From: Fodinicurvata halophila
GTDB taxonomy: Bacteria > Pseudomonadota > Alphaproteobacteria > Kiloniellales > DSM-21159
Reading direction: 5' to 3'
NCBI RefSeq assembly: GCF_042651425.1
Contig: NZ_JBHSCW010000008.1
Span: forward strand, 62,001-126,000
DNA length: 64,000 bases
The position numbers were made by a program, and so were the translations under genes. Under the pieces are notes generated by a model, which saw only the letters and a program-made list of their open reading frames with translations, was not told where the DNA came from and did not search any database. This document shows positions 25,849 through 36,462 of this stretch, piece after piece (position 1 is the stretch's first letter; every line of letters starts with the position of its first letter).

Positions 25849-26163
25849 ATGAAATTCAGGCCGCTTCATGACCGCGTGGTGGTTCGGCGCATCGAGGAAG
25901 ACGAGCGCACCGCCGGCGGCATCATCATTCCGGATACCGCCAAGGAAAAGCCGATGCAGGGCGAAGTCGTCGCCGTCGGCCCGGGTGCCCGTAACGACAA
26001 GGGCGAGCTGATCGCGCTCGACCTCAAGGAAGGTGACCGGATCATCTTCGGCAAGTGGTCGGGAACCGAGGTCAAGATCAACGGCGAAGAGCTGCTGATC
26101 ATGAAGGAATCCGACATCATGGGCATTCTCGAGGGCAAGAAAGCCTCGAAGAAGGCCGCTTAA
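25849..26163 (+). CDS. groES: Co-chaperonin GroES
   Basis: A 104-residue ring-forming lid of the GroEL folding chamber. The N-terminal strand KFRPLHDRVVVRRIEEDERT, the mobile loop ERTAGGIIIPDTAKEKP and the roof-loop region are all present, with normal length. The ATG at 25849 is preceded by GGGAGGAC and gives the standard N-terminus. It lies 18 bp upstream of groEL and behind a CIRCE element. Confidence 0.98.
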   Translation: MKFRPLHDRVVVRRIEEDERTAGGIIIPDTAKEKPMQGEVVAVGPGARNDKGELIALDLKEGDRIIFGKWSGTEVKINGEELLIMKESDIMGILEGKKASKKAA

Positions 26164-26181
26164 CACAAGGGACGACAAGAC

Positions 26182-27816
<1,635 letters not shown>

Positions 27817-27849
27817 TCCACGTCCTCATTGACTTGGCAGAAAAGCTTC

Positions 27850-27883
27850 GGGCCGGCATGGAAACATGCCGGCCCTTTGCTTT
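27850..27883 (+). terminator. Intrinsic terminator of groESL
   Basis: A perfect 11-bp stem (GGGCCGGCATG / CATGCCGGCCC) closed by a GAAA tetraloop is followed by TTTGCTTT, 34 bp downstream of the groEL stop. This is the clearest intrinsic terminator in the window. Confidence 0.9.
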
Positions 27884-27961
27884 GCCATTGGCACTTGTCC
27901 CTCAGAGACCCAATATCCGGGGAGATGACAACATTCCATCGAGGAAAGGCAAGGAAGCGGC

Positions 27962-28366
27962 ATGACTGCGGAAAAGCAACGATCCAGCATTGATGTTTCA
28001 CACCTGACCCCCGAGCAGCGGGAGGTCACGCAGAACGAGGGAACCGAACGCCCCTTCAGCGGCGCATTGCACGATGAAAAGCGGGCCGGCACATACAGTT
28101 GCATCGTCTGCGGCACGCCCCTCTTCTCATCCACGCACAAGTTCGACAGCGGCACCGGCTGGCCCTCCTTCTGGCAGCCGATCGTGGAAGATGCCGTGGG
28201 AACCAGGGAGGATCGCAAGCTCTGGATGAGCCGCACGGAAACACACTGTGGAAACTGTGGCGCACATCAGGGGCATGTCTTTCCCGACGGACCGGAACCG
28301 ACGGGCCTGCGCTATTGCATCAATTCAGCGGCGCTGGATTTCGTGCCGGAAGACAAGGACGAGTGA
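27962..28366 (+). CDS. msrB: Peptide-methionine (R)-S-oxide reductase MsrB
   Basis: A 134-residue repair enzyme that reduces methionine-R-sulfoxide in proteins. The catalytic cysteine is C119 in LRYCINSAAL; the structural zinc is held by two CxxC pairs, C47/C50 (CIVC) and C96/C99 (CGNC); FDSGTGWPSFW is the family substrate motif. It is 8 bp upstream of an SDR reductase and likely co-transcribed with it. Placement after groESL suits a stress-repair role. Confidence 0.95.
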   Translation: MTAEKQRSSIDVSHLTPEQREVTQNEGTERPFSGALHDEKRAGTYSCIVCGTPLFSSTHKFDSGTGWPSFWQPIVEDAVGTREDRKLWMSRTETHCGNCGAHQGHVFPDGPEPTGLRYCINSAALDFVPEDKDE

Positions 28367-28374
28367 ATCAGACC

Positions 28375-29142
28375 ATGGCAGCCACGGACCGGCATCCGGA
28401 CACCTATCCGACCAGCGCTCTGGTAACAGGGGCCGGCCAGCGGCTCGGGCAGGCCATGGCCCTGGAACTGGCAGCCCATGGCTACCGTGTGGCCCTGCAC
28501 TACAACACATCTCAGGCCGCCGCCGAGGAGACGGCGCAGATTATCACCGACAGCGGCGGCGAAGCTGTTATCTTTCAGGCTGACCTGTCCCAGGAAGAAG
28601 ACACGGAAAACCTGGCAGAGGCCGTGCTGGAGCAGCTTGGTCCCCTTGGCGTGCTGGTCAATAACGCCGCCACCTTCGTGCGCGATGAATGGGACGATAC
28701 CACCCGGCAGAGCTGGGACCTGCACATGGAGCCCAACCTGCGCGCACCCTACGTCCTCGGCCAGGCCCTGGGGCGTGCTCTGCCACAGGATCGGGGAGGG
28801 CTGATCCTCAACATGCTGGACCAGCGGGTCTGGAACCTGACGCCGCACTTCATCAGCTACACGCTGAGCAAGAGCGGCTTGTGGACCCTGACACGGACGC
28901 TCGCTCTGGCCCTCGCCCCGCGCATCCGGGTTAACGCCATTGGCCCCGGACCGACCCTTCCCAGCCCGAATCAGACCCGAGAACAGTTCAACGCCCAGGT
29001 CGGGAAGGTCCCCCTTAGACGGGGCCCCGACATGGATGAACTGCGCAACACCTTGAGCTATCTTCTCAAAGCGCGTTCCGTGACCGGCCAGATGATCGCG
29101 CTGGATGGCGGACAGCACCTTGGATGGGGGCAAGTGAACTGA
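28375..29142 (+). CDS. SDR family oxidoreductase (pteridine-reductase-like)
   Basis: A 255-residue short-chain dehydrogenase. The nucleotide motif is TGAGQRLGQAMALELA, with an arginine in the TGaxxRxG form typical of NADPH-dependent pteridine reductase-like (FolM-type) SDRs; NNAATF follows, and the catalytic Tyr-Lys pair is YTLSKSG. The end of the chain (TGQMIALDGGQHLGW) is the family signature. It may make tetrahydropterin, possibly linked to the molybdopterin genes downstream, but that is inference. The ATG at 28375 gives a standard N-terminus, 8 bp after msrB. Confidence 0.85.
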   Translation: MAATDRHPDTYPTSALVTGAGQRLGQAMALELAAHGYRVALHYNTSQAAAEETAQIITDSGGEAVIFQADLSQEEDTENLAEAVLEQLGPLGVLVNNAATFVRDEWDDTTRQSWDLHMEPNLRAPYVLGQALGRALPQDRGGLILNMLDQRVWNLTPHFISYTLSKSGLWTLTRTLALALAPRIRVNAIGPGPTLPSPNQTREQFNAQVGKVPLRRGPDMDELRNTLSYLLKARSVTGQMIALDGGQHLGWGQVN

Positions 29143-29513
29143 CTTTGGGGATTGACTCTTCGAAAGTTTTACACATCGCCCGGAAAAACTCGGGGCTACC
29201 CCCCTTTTCCTCAAATTTCTTTACATATTACTGTTTTATGAAGATTGACATTGAAAAATGTATTAAACAACAGACACTTAAACTGTTGCCCAAAAATTGG
29301 GCAGTCTATAGAAAAGCTTGATTCTGCTGGGCCCCGGCTTTGACAAGACGAAGATAACCACAGAGTTATCCACAGAAACCGTGGAAAGTCTTCCAAGGCC
29401 CAGAGATTCCGCGTGATTCGCACAGGCGGACCTCGGGGTGGCTTGCAAGTGGAGGAAGATACCCTTGGAAACGTTCCGCTGACAGTCAGGCACAAAGCTG
29501 CGATTTTCTGAGA
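29143..29513. other. AT-rich non-coding gap with DnaA-box and hairpins
   Basis: This 371-bp stretch separates the SDR gene from uvrC. Its first 190 bp are markedly AT-rich compared with the rest of the window. It contains two adjoining inverted repeats (CAACAG/CTGTTG at 29268-29288 and TGCCCAA-aaa-TTGGGCA at 29287-29303). A perfect DnaA box, TTATCCACA, is at 29366-29374, with a related ATAACCACA at 29354-29362. No convincing gene is present; an open frame at 29124-29321 has no protein-like features. Confidence 0.6.
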
Positions 29514-31532
29514 ATGGCAAAGGCAAAAGGCAACCGACGAATCAAGGATCCCTCGGCCGGCGGGAAACGGGCTCCGCGGTTCCACGATGACACCCCGGAC
29601 TCGCTGGAATTCCATGGCGCGATTCCCGGTCTGGCCGAGGCGGCAGAAGGCTTCGAGGCAGAGGGCCCGACGCATTCCGAGACCTCCCTGGCCCAGGGTG
29701 TGGGCGTTCTGGAAAAGGCGGTGAAAACGCTGCCGGAAAGTCCCGGCGTCTATCGCATGCTGAATCGCCGCAACGACGTGCTCTATGTCGGAAAGGCGAA
29801 GAACCTGCGCAAGCGCGTTTACAGCTACACCCAGATCTCCAAGCAACCCCGTCGTCTGCAGCGGATGATTGCGGAAACCTGTGGCCTCGAGATCGTGCGC
29901 ACCAACAGCGAAGTCGAGGCCTTGCTGCTGGAAAGCAATCTCATCAAGCGCTTCATGCCGCGCTACAACGTGCTGCTGCGCGACGACAAGTCCTTTCCCT
30001 ATATCTTCCTCAGCAGTGACCATTCCTATCCGCGCCTGACAAAGCATCGCGGATCCCATGAGCGCGAAGGCGCCTACTACGGTCCCTTTGCCTCGGCCGG
30101 CGCGGTCAACCGCACGCTGACAGCACTGGAGAAGGCCTTCCTGCTGCGCTCCTGCTCGGACCATGTCTTCGCCAACCGGACACGGCCCTGCCTGCTCTAC
30201 CAGATCAAACGCTGCTCGGCGCCCTGCGTTGGGCGCATCAGCCAACAGGAGTACGGCCAACTGGTGGAGGCCGCCCGGGCCTTCCTGTCGGGCAGGGACA
30301 GTGCCATCCAGGGGGAACTTGCAGGCCTGATGCAGGAGGCCGCGGAAAACCTGGACTTCGAGACGGCTGCGCGCTATCGCGACCGCATTCGCGCGCTCGC
30401 CCACATCCAGTCCAGCCAGGACGTGAACGTGGAAGGCATCAACGATGCCGATGTCATCGCGGTGCATCAGGAAGGCGGCCAGAGCTGCATCCAGGTCTTC
30501 TTCTTCCGGGCCGGTCGTAACTATGGCAATCGCTCCTACTTTCCGGGACACGACAGCAATCTGGAAACGACCGAGGTGCTGGGCGCCTTTCTGGCCCAGT
30601 TCTACGACAACAAGCCGGTCCCCGCTGTAGTCCTGCTGAGCCACGAACCAGCCGAGAAGGACCTGTTGCTTGAAGCCCTGGAAATGCGGGCCGGACATCG
30701 AATCCGCATGCAGGTTCCGCGACGCGGCGAGAAGCGCAAGCTACTCGAGACCGCTCTGCTGAATGCCAAGGAAGCACTTTCGCGCCGACAGGCCGATGTC
30801 ACGGCCCAGAGCCATCGCATGGAGGAACTGGCCCAGCTGCTGGAACTGGACGGGCCACCCGAACGCATCGAGGTGTATGACAACAGTCATATCCAGGGCA
30901 GCAACCCCTATGGCGTGATGATCGTTGCGGGCCCCGAAGGCTTCCGCAAGAACGCTTATCGCAAGTTCGCCATTCGCTCTCTCAAGGACAGGGACGACAT
31001 CGGTGATGACTACGCCATGATGCGCGAGGTGCTGACGCGACGCTTTTCCCGGGCCGTGAAGGAGGATCCGGATCGTCAGGGCGGGCAGTGGCCGGATCTG
31101 GTTCTGCTCGATGGCGGCCGCGGCCAACTGAGCGTGGCCGAGGAGGTCTTTGCCGAACTGGGCATCGAAGATATGCCGGTGGCAGGCGTGGCCAAGGGGC
31201 CAGACCGGGACGCCGGCCGCGAACGCATCTTCCTGCCGGGGCGCGAGCCCTTCCTGCTGACGCCGGACACGCCGCTTCTGCACTACATCCAGCGCTTGCG
31301 GGACGAGGCCCACCGCTTCGCAATCGGCACGCATCGGGCCGGCCGCAGCAAGAGCCGGCTGACCTCGTCCCTGGACGGGGTTCCGGGGATCGGTGCCAAG
31401 CGCAAGAAGGCGCTGCTGCTGCATTTCGGCTCGGCCCGGGCTGTTGAACAGGCGGCCCTGGCCGACCTGGAAGCCGTTGACGGAATCAGCCGCACCGTGG
31501 CCAAGAAGATCCATGAGCATTTTCATGAATGA
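29514..31532 (+). CDS. uvrC: Excinuclease ABC subunit C (UvrC)
   Basis: A 672-residue nuclease that makes both cuts in nucleotide excision repair with UvrA and UvrB. The GIY-YIG domain begins at about residue 72 (ESPGVYRMLNRRNDVLYVGK), the UVR motif is in DFETAARYRDRIRAL, the RNase H-like domain contains YDNSHIQGSNPYGVM, and the C-terminal helix-hairpin-helix pair is in DGVPGIGAKRKKALL. About 60 extra residues precede the GIY-YIG domain, common in alphaproteobacteria. The gene order uvrC-pgsA-moaD-moaE is frequent in this class. Confidence 0.96.
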   Translation: MAKAKGNRRIKDPSAGGKRAPRFHDDTPDSLEFHGAIPGLAEAAEGFEAEGPTHSETSLAQGVGVLEKAVKTLPESPGVYRMLNRRNDVLYVGKAKNLRKRVYSYTQISKQPRRLQRMIAETCGLEIVRTNSEVEALLLESNLIKRFMPRYNVLLRDDKSFPYIFLSSDHSYPRLTKHRGSHEREGAYYGPFASAGAVNRTLTALEKAFLLRSCSDHVFANRTRPCLLYQIKRCSAPCVGRISQQEYGQLVEAARAFLSGRDSAIQGELAGLMQEAAENLDFETAARYRDRIRALAHIQSSQDVNVEGINDADVIAVHQEGGQSCIQVFFFRAGRNYGNRSYFPGHDSNLETTEVLGAFLAQFYDNKPVPAVVLLSHEPAEKDLLLEALEMRAGHRIRMQVPRRGEKRKLLETALLNAKEALSRRQADVTAQSHRMEELAQLLELDGPPERIEVYDNSHIQGSNPYGVMIVAGPEGFRKNAYRKFAIRSLKDRDDIGDDYAMMREVLTRRFSRAVKEDPDRQGGQWPDLVLLDGGRGQLSVAEEVFAELGIEDMPVAGVAKGPDRDAGRERIFLPGREPFLLTPDTPLLHYIQRLRDEAHRFAIGTHRAGRSKSRLTSSLDGVPGIGAKRKKALLLHFGSARAVEQAALADLEAVDGISRTVAKKIHEHFHE

Positions 31533-31609
31533 CCACAGCCGTGATATTTCGTATTAAAGCCGTGGACGCATAGTGCAACGGCCCGGTTTGAAAGCAGAGC
31601 GGAGACTCC

Positions 31610-32167
31610 ATGCTGACCAGTCTGCCCAATCTATTGACCCTGGGACGTATCCTGGCCATTCCCGCTCTCATCATCCTGCTTTACATGAATGAACCGGGTA
31701 CACGGTGGGCGGCCCTTGTCCTCTATATTCTGGCGTGCGCCACGGATTGGCTGGACGGCAAGCTGGCGCGCTCCATGGGGGAGGTGTCACCTCTCGGCCG
31801 TTTCCTCGATCCCATAGCCGACAAGCTGCTGGTAGCGGCGATCATCATCATGCTGGTGGCCCTCAGCGACATCAGCGGTGTCTCCCTGCTGGCGGCGATC
31901 GTTATCCTCTGCCGGGAAATCCTGGTATCCGGCCTGCGGGAATACTTGGCGGAACTGCGCGTTCCCATGCCGGTCAGTCGGCTTGCCAAGTGGAAGACCA
32001 TGGTGCAGATGACGGCTCTTGGCGTCCTCATCCTGGGACCGGCGGGCCCTGCCCTGCTGATGCTGCCCCTGGTGGGCGACGTATTGCTCTGGATTGCGGC
32101 TGTTCTGACGCTGATCACGGGTTATGATTACCTCATGCGAGGCATTGCCCATATGAAAGCGCATTGA
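31610..32167 (+). CDS. pgsA: CDP-diacylglycerol-glycerol-3-phosphate 3-phosphatidyltransferase
   Basis: A 185-residue inner-membrane enzyme that makes phosphatidylglycerol phosphate, the first committed step to phosphatidylglycerol and cardiolipin. The CDP-alcohol phosphatidyltransferase motif is complete: DWLDGKLAR, then GRFLDPIADK. The N-terminus SLPNLLTLGRILAIPALI is typical of PgsA. It lies 77 bp after uvrC and 26 bp before mobB. Confidence 0.95.
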   Translation: MLTSLPNLLTLGRILAIPALIILLYMNEPGTRWAALVLYILACATDWLDGKLARSMGEVSPLGRFLDPIADKLLVAAIIIMLVALSDISGVSLLAAIVILCREILVSGLREYLAELRVPMPVSRLAKWKTMVQMTALGVLILGPAGPALLMLPLVGDVLLWIAAVLTLITGYDYLMRGIAHMKAH

Positions 32168-32193
32168 GACAGAGACTGGCAGGTTCGGGAAAG

Positions 32194-32742
32194 ATGAAGG
32201 TTATCGGTCTGGCTGGTTGGAGTGGCAGCGGAAAAACCACATTGCTGTCGCGCTTGCTGCCCGAACTGACTGGCCGCGGCCATCGGGTCTCGACCATTAA
32301 GCACGCCCATCACAAGTTCGACGTGGACAAGCCCGGCAAGGATTCCTGGGTGCATCGCGAGGCCGGGGCAAGCGAGGTTCTGGTCTCCTCCAATCAGCGC
32401 TGGGCCCTCATGCATGAGCTTCGCGAGGAGCCCGAGGCCACGCTGGAGTTCCTGATGAGTCGGCTCTCACCGGTGAACCTGGTGATCGTCGAAGGCTTCA
32501 AGCATGATCCCCATGACAAGCTGGAGGTCTACCGCGCCAGCCTCGGCAAGCCACTGCTGGCCGAAGAGGACCCCCACATCGTGGCCGTGGCGAGCGACAG
32601 CGAAATGACAACGGAGCACTTGCCCGGCCGCCCACGCCGGCTGGAGTTGAATGATATCGTGGGTATCGCCGATTTCATCGAAAGCCATTGCGGCCTGGAG
32701 CGAAAGAAGACACGGGAAAGCCTGCATGGCCCAGCTGAGTGA
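32194..32742 (+). CDS. mobB: Molybdopterin-guanine dinucleotide biosynthesis protein MobB
   Basis: A 182-residue GTP-binding protein that assists MobA in attaching GMP to molybdopterin. Walker A is GWSGSGKTTLLSRLL, followed by ISTIKHAHHKFDVDKPGKDS-type sequence (VSTIKHAHH; DVDKPGKDSW), hallmarks of MobB. The start is the ATG preceded by GGGAAAG. It overlaps moeA by 17 bp, so the two are probably co-translated. Confidence 0.94.
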   Translation: MKVIGLAGWSGSGKTTLLSRLLPELTGRGHRVSTIKHAHHKFDVDKPGKDSWVHREAGASEVLVSSNQRWALMHELREEPEATLEFLMSRLSPVNLVIVEGFKHDPHDKLEVYRASLGKPLLAEEDPHIVAVASDSEMTTEHLPGRPRRLELNDIVGIADFIESHCGLERKKTRESLHGPAE

Positions 32743-33988
32743 CGACTGTTTTGCCCACGGCGGCCCGCTCATGCACTTTGACCGGGCGCTGGAACTGCTG
32801 TCCGAGCGTCTCGAGCCTGTCACGGAAACGGAAGAACTTCCGCTGCAGGCGGCGCTGGGACGCGTCCTGCGCCAGGACCTGCTCTCGCCGATCGACGTTC
32901 CGCCGGGTGATAATTCCGCGGTTGACGGCTACGCCTTGCGGCACGCCGACCTGCATTCGGAAGCGGAAAGCCGCCTGAAGCTGGTGGGACGGGCTGCCGC
33001 CGGCCACCCCTGGAAACAGGAGGTCGCCACCGGCACGACAGTCCGCATCTTCACCGGCGCCCCCATGCCACCCGGAGCGGATACCGTCATGATGCAGGAG
33101 GACTGCACCGAGGAGGAGGGATGGGTGCGGATACGCCCCGGCATCAGCCAGGGCGCCAATCGCCGCCTCAGCGGCGAGGATATCCGTGCCGGAACCACGG
33201 TACTGCCCGCCGGACGCGTCCTGAAGCCCGTGGACCTGGGACAGGCGGCTGCAATCGGCTGCAGTCGACTGCCAGTATCCCGTCCGTTGCGCGTGGCACT
33301 GCTCTCCACAGGCGACGAGCTCTGCGAACCCGGAGAAACCCCAGGCGATGGCCAGATCTATGACTCCAATCGTCAGGTTCTGGCCGGTCTGTTGAGCAAT
33401 CTCGGATGTCAGGTCACGGATCTCGGCATCCTGAAGGACGAGAGCGCCGGACTTGCCGCGACGCTGGAAGAGACCGCGGCCGGCCATGACCTGATCGTCA
33501 CGTCCGGCGGAGTTTCCAGTGGCGACGAGGACCATGTGAAGCAGGCCGTGGAACAAGCCGGCGGCCGACTCCACTTCTGGCGCGTCGCCATCAAGCCAGG
33601 CCGGCCTGTGGCTCTGGGTCAGATTCACCGTGTCCCCGTCATCGGATTGCCCGGCAATCCCGCGGCTGTGGTCGTTACCTTCCTGCAGCTTGCGCGGCCC
33701 ATGGTCCTCCAGCTCATGGGCGCAGATCCTCAGCGTCCACAGCGTTTGCCGGTGAGCGCAAACTTTGCCCATCGCAAGAAGAAGGATCGACGCGAATGGG
33801 TGCGTGTGCACATAACTTATGATGAGAACGGCCTTCCGCTGGCCGAGAAATTCGCCCGCGAAGGCGCCGGTATTCTCAGCTCGCTTGCGGAAACCGACGG
33901 ACTGGTGGAGCTGCCGGAGGACTTGACCAGCCTGCAGCCCGGGACCACGGTATTCTATACGCCCTACAGCGCATTGTTTCATGGCTGA
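32726..33988 (+). CDS. moeA: Molybdopterin molybdenumtransferase MoeA
   Basis: A 420-residue enzyme that inserts molybdate into adenylylated molybdopterin. Recognisable parts are PPGDNSAVDGYALR, FTGAPMPPGADTVMMQED, LSTGDELCEPGE, YDSNRQVLAGLL and VTSGGVSSGDEDHVK, followed by the KPGRPVALG and GLPGNPAAV elements. The ATG at 32726 lies inside mobB; an in-frame ATG at 32771 (MHFDRALELL) is also possible. It is part of the mobB-moeA-moaD-moaE run. Confidence 0.95.
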   Translation: MAQLSDDCFAHGGPLMHFDRALELLSERLEPVTETEELPLQAALGRVLRQDLLSPIDVPPGDNSAVDGYALRHADLHSEAESRLKLVGRAAAGHPWKQEVATGTTVRIFTGAPMPPGADTVMMQEDCTEEEGWVRIRPGISQGANRRLSGEDIRAGTTVLPAGRVLKPVDLGQAAAIGCSRLPVSRPLRVALLSTGDELCEPGETPGDGQIYDSNRQVLAGLLSNLGCQVTDLGILKDESAGLAATLEETAAGHDLIVTSGGVSSGDEDHVKQAVEQAGGRLHFWRVAIKPGRPVALGQIHRVPVIGLPGNPAAVVVTFLQLARPMVLQLMGADPQRPQRLPVSANFAHRKKKDRREWVRVHITYDENGLPLAEKFAREGAGILSSLAETDGLVELPEDLTSLQPGTTVFYTPYSALFHG

Positions 33989-34009
33989 TCATGAATGGAA
34001 GGTCTGAAC

Positions 34010-34261
34010 GTGAAACTGCTTTATTTTGCCTGGCTGAAGAACAAGATCGGAACGGCCAGTGAGGAGATCACGCTGCCGGCCGAGGTGGTCGATGTGACCG
34101 GTCTGCTGGACTGGCTGCACGCCCGCGGGCCGGATTATGCGGAAGCTTTGGGTGATCGCAGGCGAATCCGCGTGGCGGTCAACCAGGAATACGCCCGGTC
34201 CGATACGCCGGTCTCCGGCACCGACGAGGTTGCACTCTTCCCGCCCGTGACGGGAGGCTGA
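34010..34261 (+). CDS. moaD: Molybdopterin synthase sulfur-carrier subunit MoaD
   Basis: An 83-residue ubiquitin-like protein whose C-terminal Gly-Gly (FPPVTGG) carries the thiocarboxylate sulfur used by MoaE. The N-terminus KLLYFAWLKNKIG is typical. I prefer the GTG at 34010, because GGAAGG lies 7 nt before it; the ATG at 33995 would place the ribosome site inside the coding sequence. It is 3 bp upstream of moaE. Confidence 0.93.
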   Translation: MKLLYFAWLKNKIGTASEEITLPAEVVDVTGLLDWLHARGPDYAEALGDRRRIRVAVNQEYARSDTPVSGTDEVALFPPVTGG

Positions 34262-34264
34262 GCC

Positions 34265-34720
34265 ATGGCGGTTCGGGTCCAGGAAGCTGATTTCGACCCG
34301 GGCGCGGAGCTCGAGCAGTTGACTCGTGGCAGCACCACGATCGGCGGTGTAACCTCCTTTATCGGGCTGGTGCGCGACATGGCCGGCGATCAGCCGGTCA
34401 GCGGCATGACCCTGGAACACTACCCCGGCATGACCGAGAAGATGCTGGAACGCATCGAGAGCGAAGCACATGAACGCTGGCCGCTGGACGCCAGCCTGAT
34501 CATCCACCGTGTGGGCCCCCTGAACCCAGGCGATCGCATCGTGCTGGTGGCCACCGCGAGCGCGCATCGTCAGGCGGCCTTCGAATCCTGCCATTTCCTG
34601 ATCGACTGGCTGAAGACCAAGGCCCCTTTCTGGAAGGCGGAACACGCGCCCGACGGCGCGGCGCAATGGGTCGAGGCCCGCGAAAGCGACGAGGAAGCCA
34701 GCGCCCGCTGGAACAGTTGA
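34265..34720 (+). CDS. moaE: Molybdopterin synthase catalytic subunit MoaE
   Basis: A 151-residue subunit that, with MoaD, converts precursor Z into molybdopterin. Family features include GGVTSFIGLVRD, LEHYPGMTEKML, IHRVGPLNPGD and the lysine-bearing KTKAPFWKAEH. It is coupled to moaD and ends the operon. The molybdenum enzymes served are not in the window. Confidence 0.96.
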   Translation: MAVRVQEADFDPGAELEQLTRGSTTIGGVTSFIGLVRDMAGDQPVSGMTLEHYPGMTEKMLERIESEAHERWPLDASLIIHRVGPLNPGDRIVLVATASAHRQAAFESCHFLIDWLKTKAPFWKAEHAPDGAAQWVEARESDEEASARWNS

Positions 34721-34740
34721 TAGAACTGGAACAGTCGATA

Positions 34741-34768
34741 GAAAAAGGGCGGGCCCGAAAGCCCGCCC
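34741..34768 (-). terminator. Intrinsic terminator of ilvE
   Basis: A perfect 8-bp GC stem (GGGCGGGC / GCCCGCCC, loop ccgaaa) at 34747-34768 is followed on the minus strand by TTTTTC. It lies 33 bp after the ilvE stop. The T-run is only on the ilvE side, although the hairpin could also slow moaE transcripts. Confidence 0.8.
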
Positions 34769-34800
34769 GTCGTGGCATCGATTACAGGAAAAATTCTGGT

Positions 34801-35706
34801 TCAGGCCGCACTGGTGGAAGCATGCGCGGCCATGTCGTGGGAGCGCTTCACCAGTTCGTCATAATCACGCAACAGGTTCAGGGTGATGTCCCCCGGCGTG
34901 AAGCTGTACTGATCGATCTCGCGCACCGGCGTCACCTCCACGGCCGTGCCGCAGATGAACACTTCGTCGGTCTTGGCAAACTCCTCCGGGAAAATGGCGC
35001 GCTCGATCACCTCGTAGCCGCGCTTTTGAGCGAGCTCGATGACTGTGCGCCGCGTAATGCCGTTGAGGAAGCAGTCCGGGCTCGGCGTGTGCAGCTTGCC
35101 GTCCTGGACCAGGAAGATGTTCGCCCCCGTCGCCTCGGCGACCTGGCCACGCCAATCCAGCATCAGGGCGTCGTTGTAGCCCTTCTGCTCGGCCTCGTGC
35201 TTGGACAGCGTGCAGATCATGTAGAGACCGGCCGCCTTGGAGTGGACCGGCGCCGTGCGCGGATCCGGACGGCGGTACCGCCCCTCGGTCATGCGGATGC
35301 CTTCCAGGCGCGCTTCCGGAGAGAAATAGGCCGGCCATTCCCAGGCGGCAATCGCCAGGTGAATGCGCGATTTCTGGGCCGAAACCCCCATCATCTCGCT
35401 GCCACGCCAGGCTACGGGCCTGACATAGCCGTCGGAGATTCCGTTGGCCTGCAGAACCTCGGCCGCGGCCGCATCGATCTCGGCGACGCTGTAGGGAATC
35501 TCGAACCCCATGATTTCGGCGGAGTCATGCAGCCGCTGATGATGCTCGCTGGGCTTGAAGATATTGCCCCCGTAGGCGCGTTCGCCCTCGAAGACACAGC
35601 TTGCATAGTGCAGGCCATGGGAGAGAACGTGGAGATTGGCGTCGCGCCAGGGAACCAGCGCGCCGTCGTACCAGATGACACCGTCACGATCATCGAAAGG
35701 AAGCAT
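34801..35706 (-). CDS. ilvE: Branched-chain amino acid aminotransferase
   Basis: A 301-residue class IV PLP aminotransferase for the last step of leucine, isoleucine and valine synthesis. The start of the fold is YDGALVPWRDANLHVLSHGLH, with GVFEGER-like ASCVFEGERAYGG; the PLP lysine is in VHSKAAGLYM; the later TGANIFLVQDGKLHTPS and GITRRTVIELA are family motifs. The length fits IlvE. It is divergent from a MarR regulator, an arrangement often seen in Rhodospirillales. Confidence 0.93.
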   Translation of the reverse strand: MLPFDDRDGVIWYDGALVPWRDANLHVLSHGLHYASCVFEGERAYGGNIFKPSEHHQRLHDSAEIMGFEIPYSVAEIDAAAAEVLQANGISDGYVRPVAWRGSEMMGVSAQKSRIHLAIAAWEWPAYFSPEARLEGIRMTEGRYRRPDPRTAPVHSKAAGLYMICTLSKHEAEQKGYNDALMLDWRGQVAEATGANIFLVQDGKLHTPSPDCFLNGITRRTVIELAQKRGYEVIERAIFPEEFAKTDEVFICGTAVEVTPVREIDQYSFTPGDITLNLLRDYDELVKRSHDMAAHASTSAA

Positions 35707-35919
35707 GGATAACCGGGGTCCTTAGGCCCTATAACAGACAAGCAAACATAACGCGGCCCCTTATATCGGGGGTGAAACTCAGTACAGACTCCGTTACAGG
35801 ACGTTCCGACCGCGAAGTCAAGCGCTACAGGCCAAGGAATTTCCTGCTAACCGGAGAATTTGTTAGATTATGTCACGACTGACCCTGATTAGGTAACAAC
35901 TTTAGCCAAGTAAGTCAAT

Positions 35920-36432
35920 ATGACTGACGTAAAAACTGCTATCAATCCGCTTTTTCTCCGTGAGGAGGAGTTGCGCCAGGCCATAGAACTGCTGTTTTTC
36001 GCCTACCGTGATTCCACCGCGGAACCCGATCGCATTCTGGCCAAGTACAACTTCGGACGCGCGCATCACCGCGTGATCTATTTCGTGGGGCGCAATCCGG
36101 ATCTGCCGGTCAGTGAACTCCTGCGCATCCTCAAGATCACCAAACAGAGCCTGTCCCGGGTGCTCGGTCAGTTGGTGGAGGAGGGTTTCATCGAACAGAA
36201 GGCCGGCCAGCACGATCGGCGTCAGCGACTGCTGCGCCTGACCGAGCAGGGCCGCAGCCTGGAGCAGCAGTTGAGCGAGGCCCAGCTGGCCCGCTTTGCC
36301 CGTGCCTACAGGGCCGCCGGTGCGGAATCTGTCGTCGGTTTCCGCACCGTCCTGCTGGGCCTGATCAACGAGGAGGATCGTGAACGCTTCCTGGCTGACC
36401 GCGATCCCCAGCGCCTTCCCGGCGAGCGCTGA
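35920..36432 (+). CDS. MarR family transcriptional regulator
   Basis: A 170-residue winged-helix regulator. The DNA-binding core is ELLRILKITKQSLSRVLGQL followed by the wing VEEGFIEQKAGQHDRRQRLLRLT, including the conserved Asp-Arg-Arg. It is followed after 30 bp by an OmpR-type regulator and then a sensor kinase, and the three may form one operon. Effector and targets are unknown. The intergenic region to ilvE is AT-richer than average and may hold its operator. Confidence 0.9.
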   Translation: MTDVKTAINPLFLREEELRQAIELLFFAYRDSTAEPDRILAKYNFGRAHHRVIYFVGRNPDLPVSELLRILKITKQSLSRVLGQLVEEGFIEQKAGQHDRRQRLLRLTEQGRSLEQQLSEAQLARFARAYRAAGAESVVGFRTVLLGLINEEDRERFLADRDPQRLPGER

Positions 36433-36462
36433 CGGCGTGTCTTCAAGGGAGCACCAGGGTCC

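Noticed and set aside
29124..29321. A 65-codon open frame in the AT-rich gap
   Set aside because: It begins inside the SDR gene, has no ribosome site and no protein-like pattern; the frame is open by AT-rich chance.
35860..35899. TTGTTA...TAACAA pair before the MarR gene
   Set aside because: The arms are only 6 bp and far apart, in an AT-rich stretch; too weak to call an operator.
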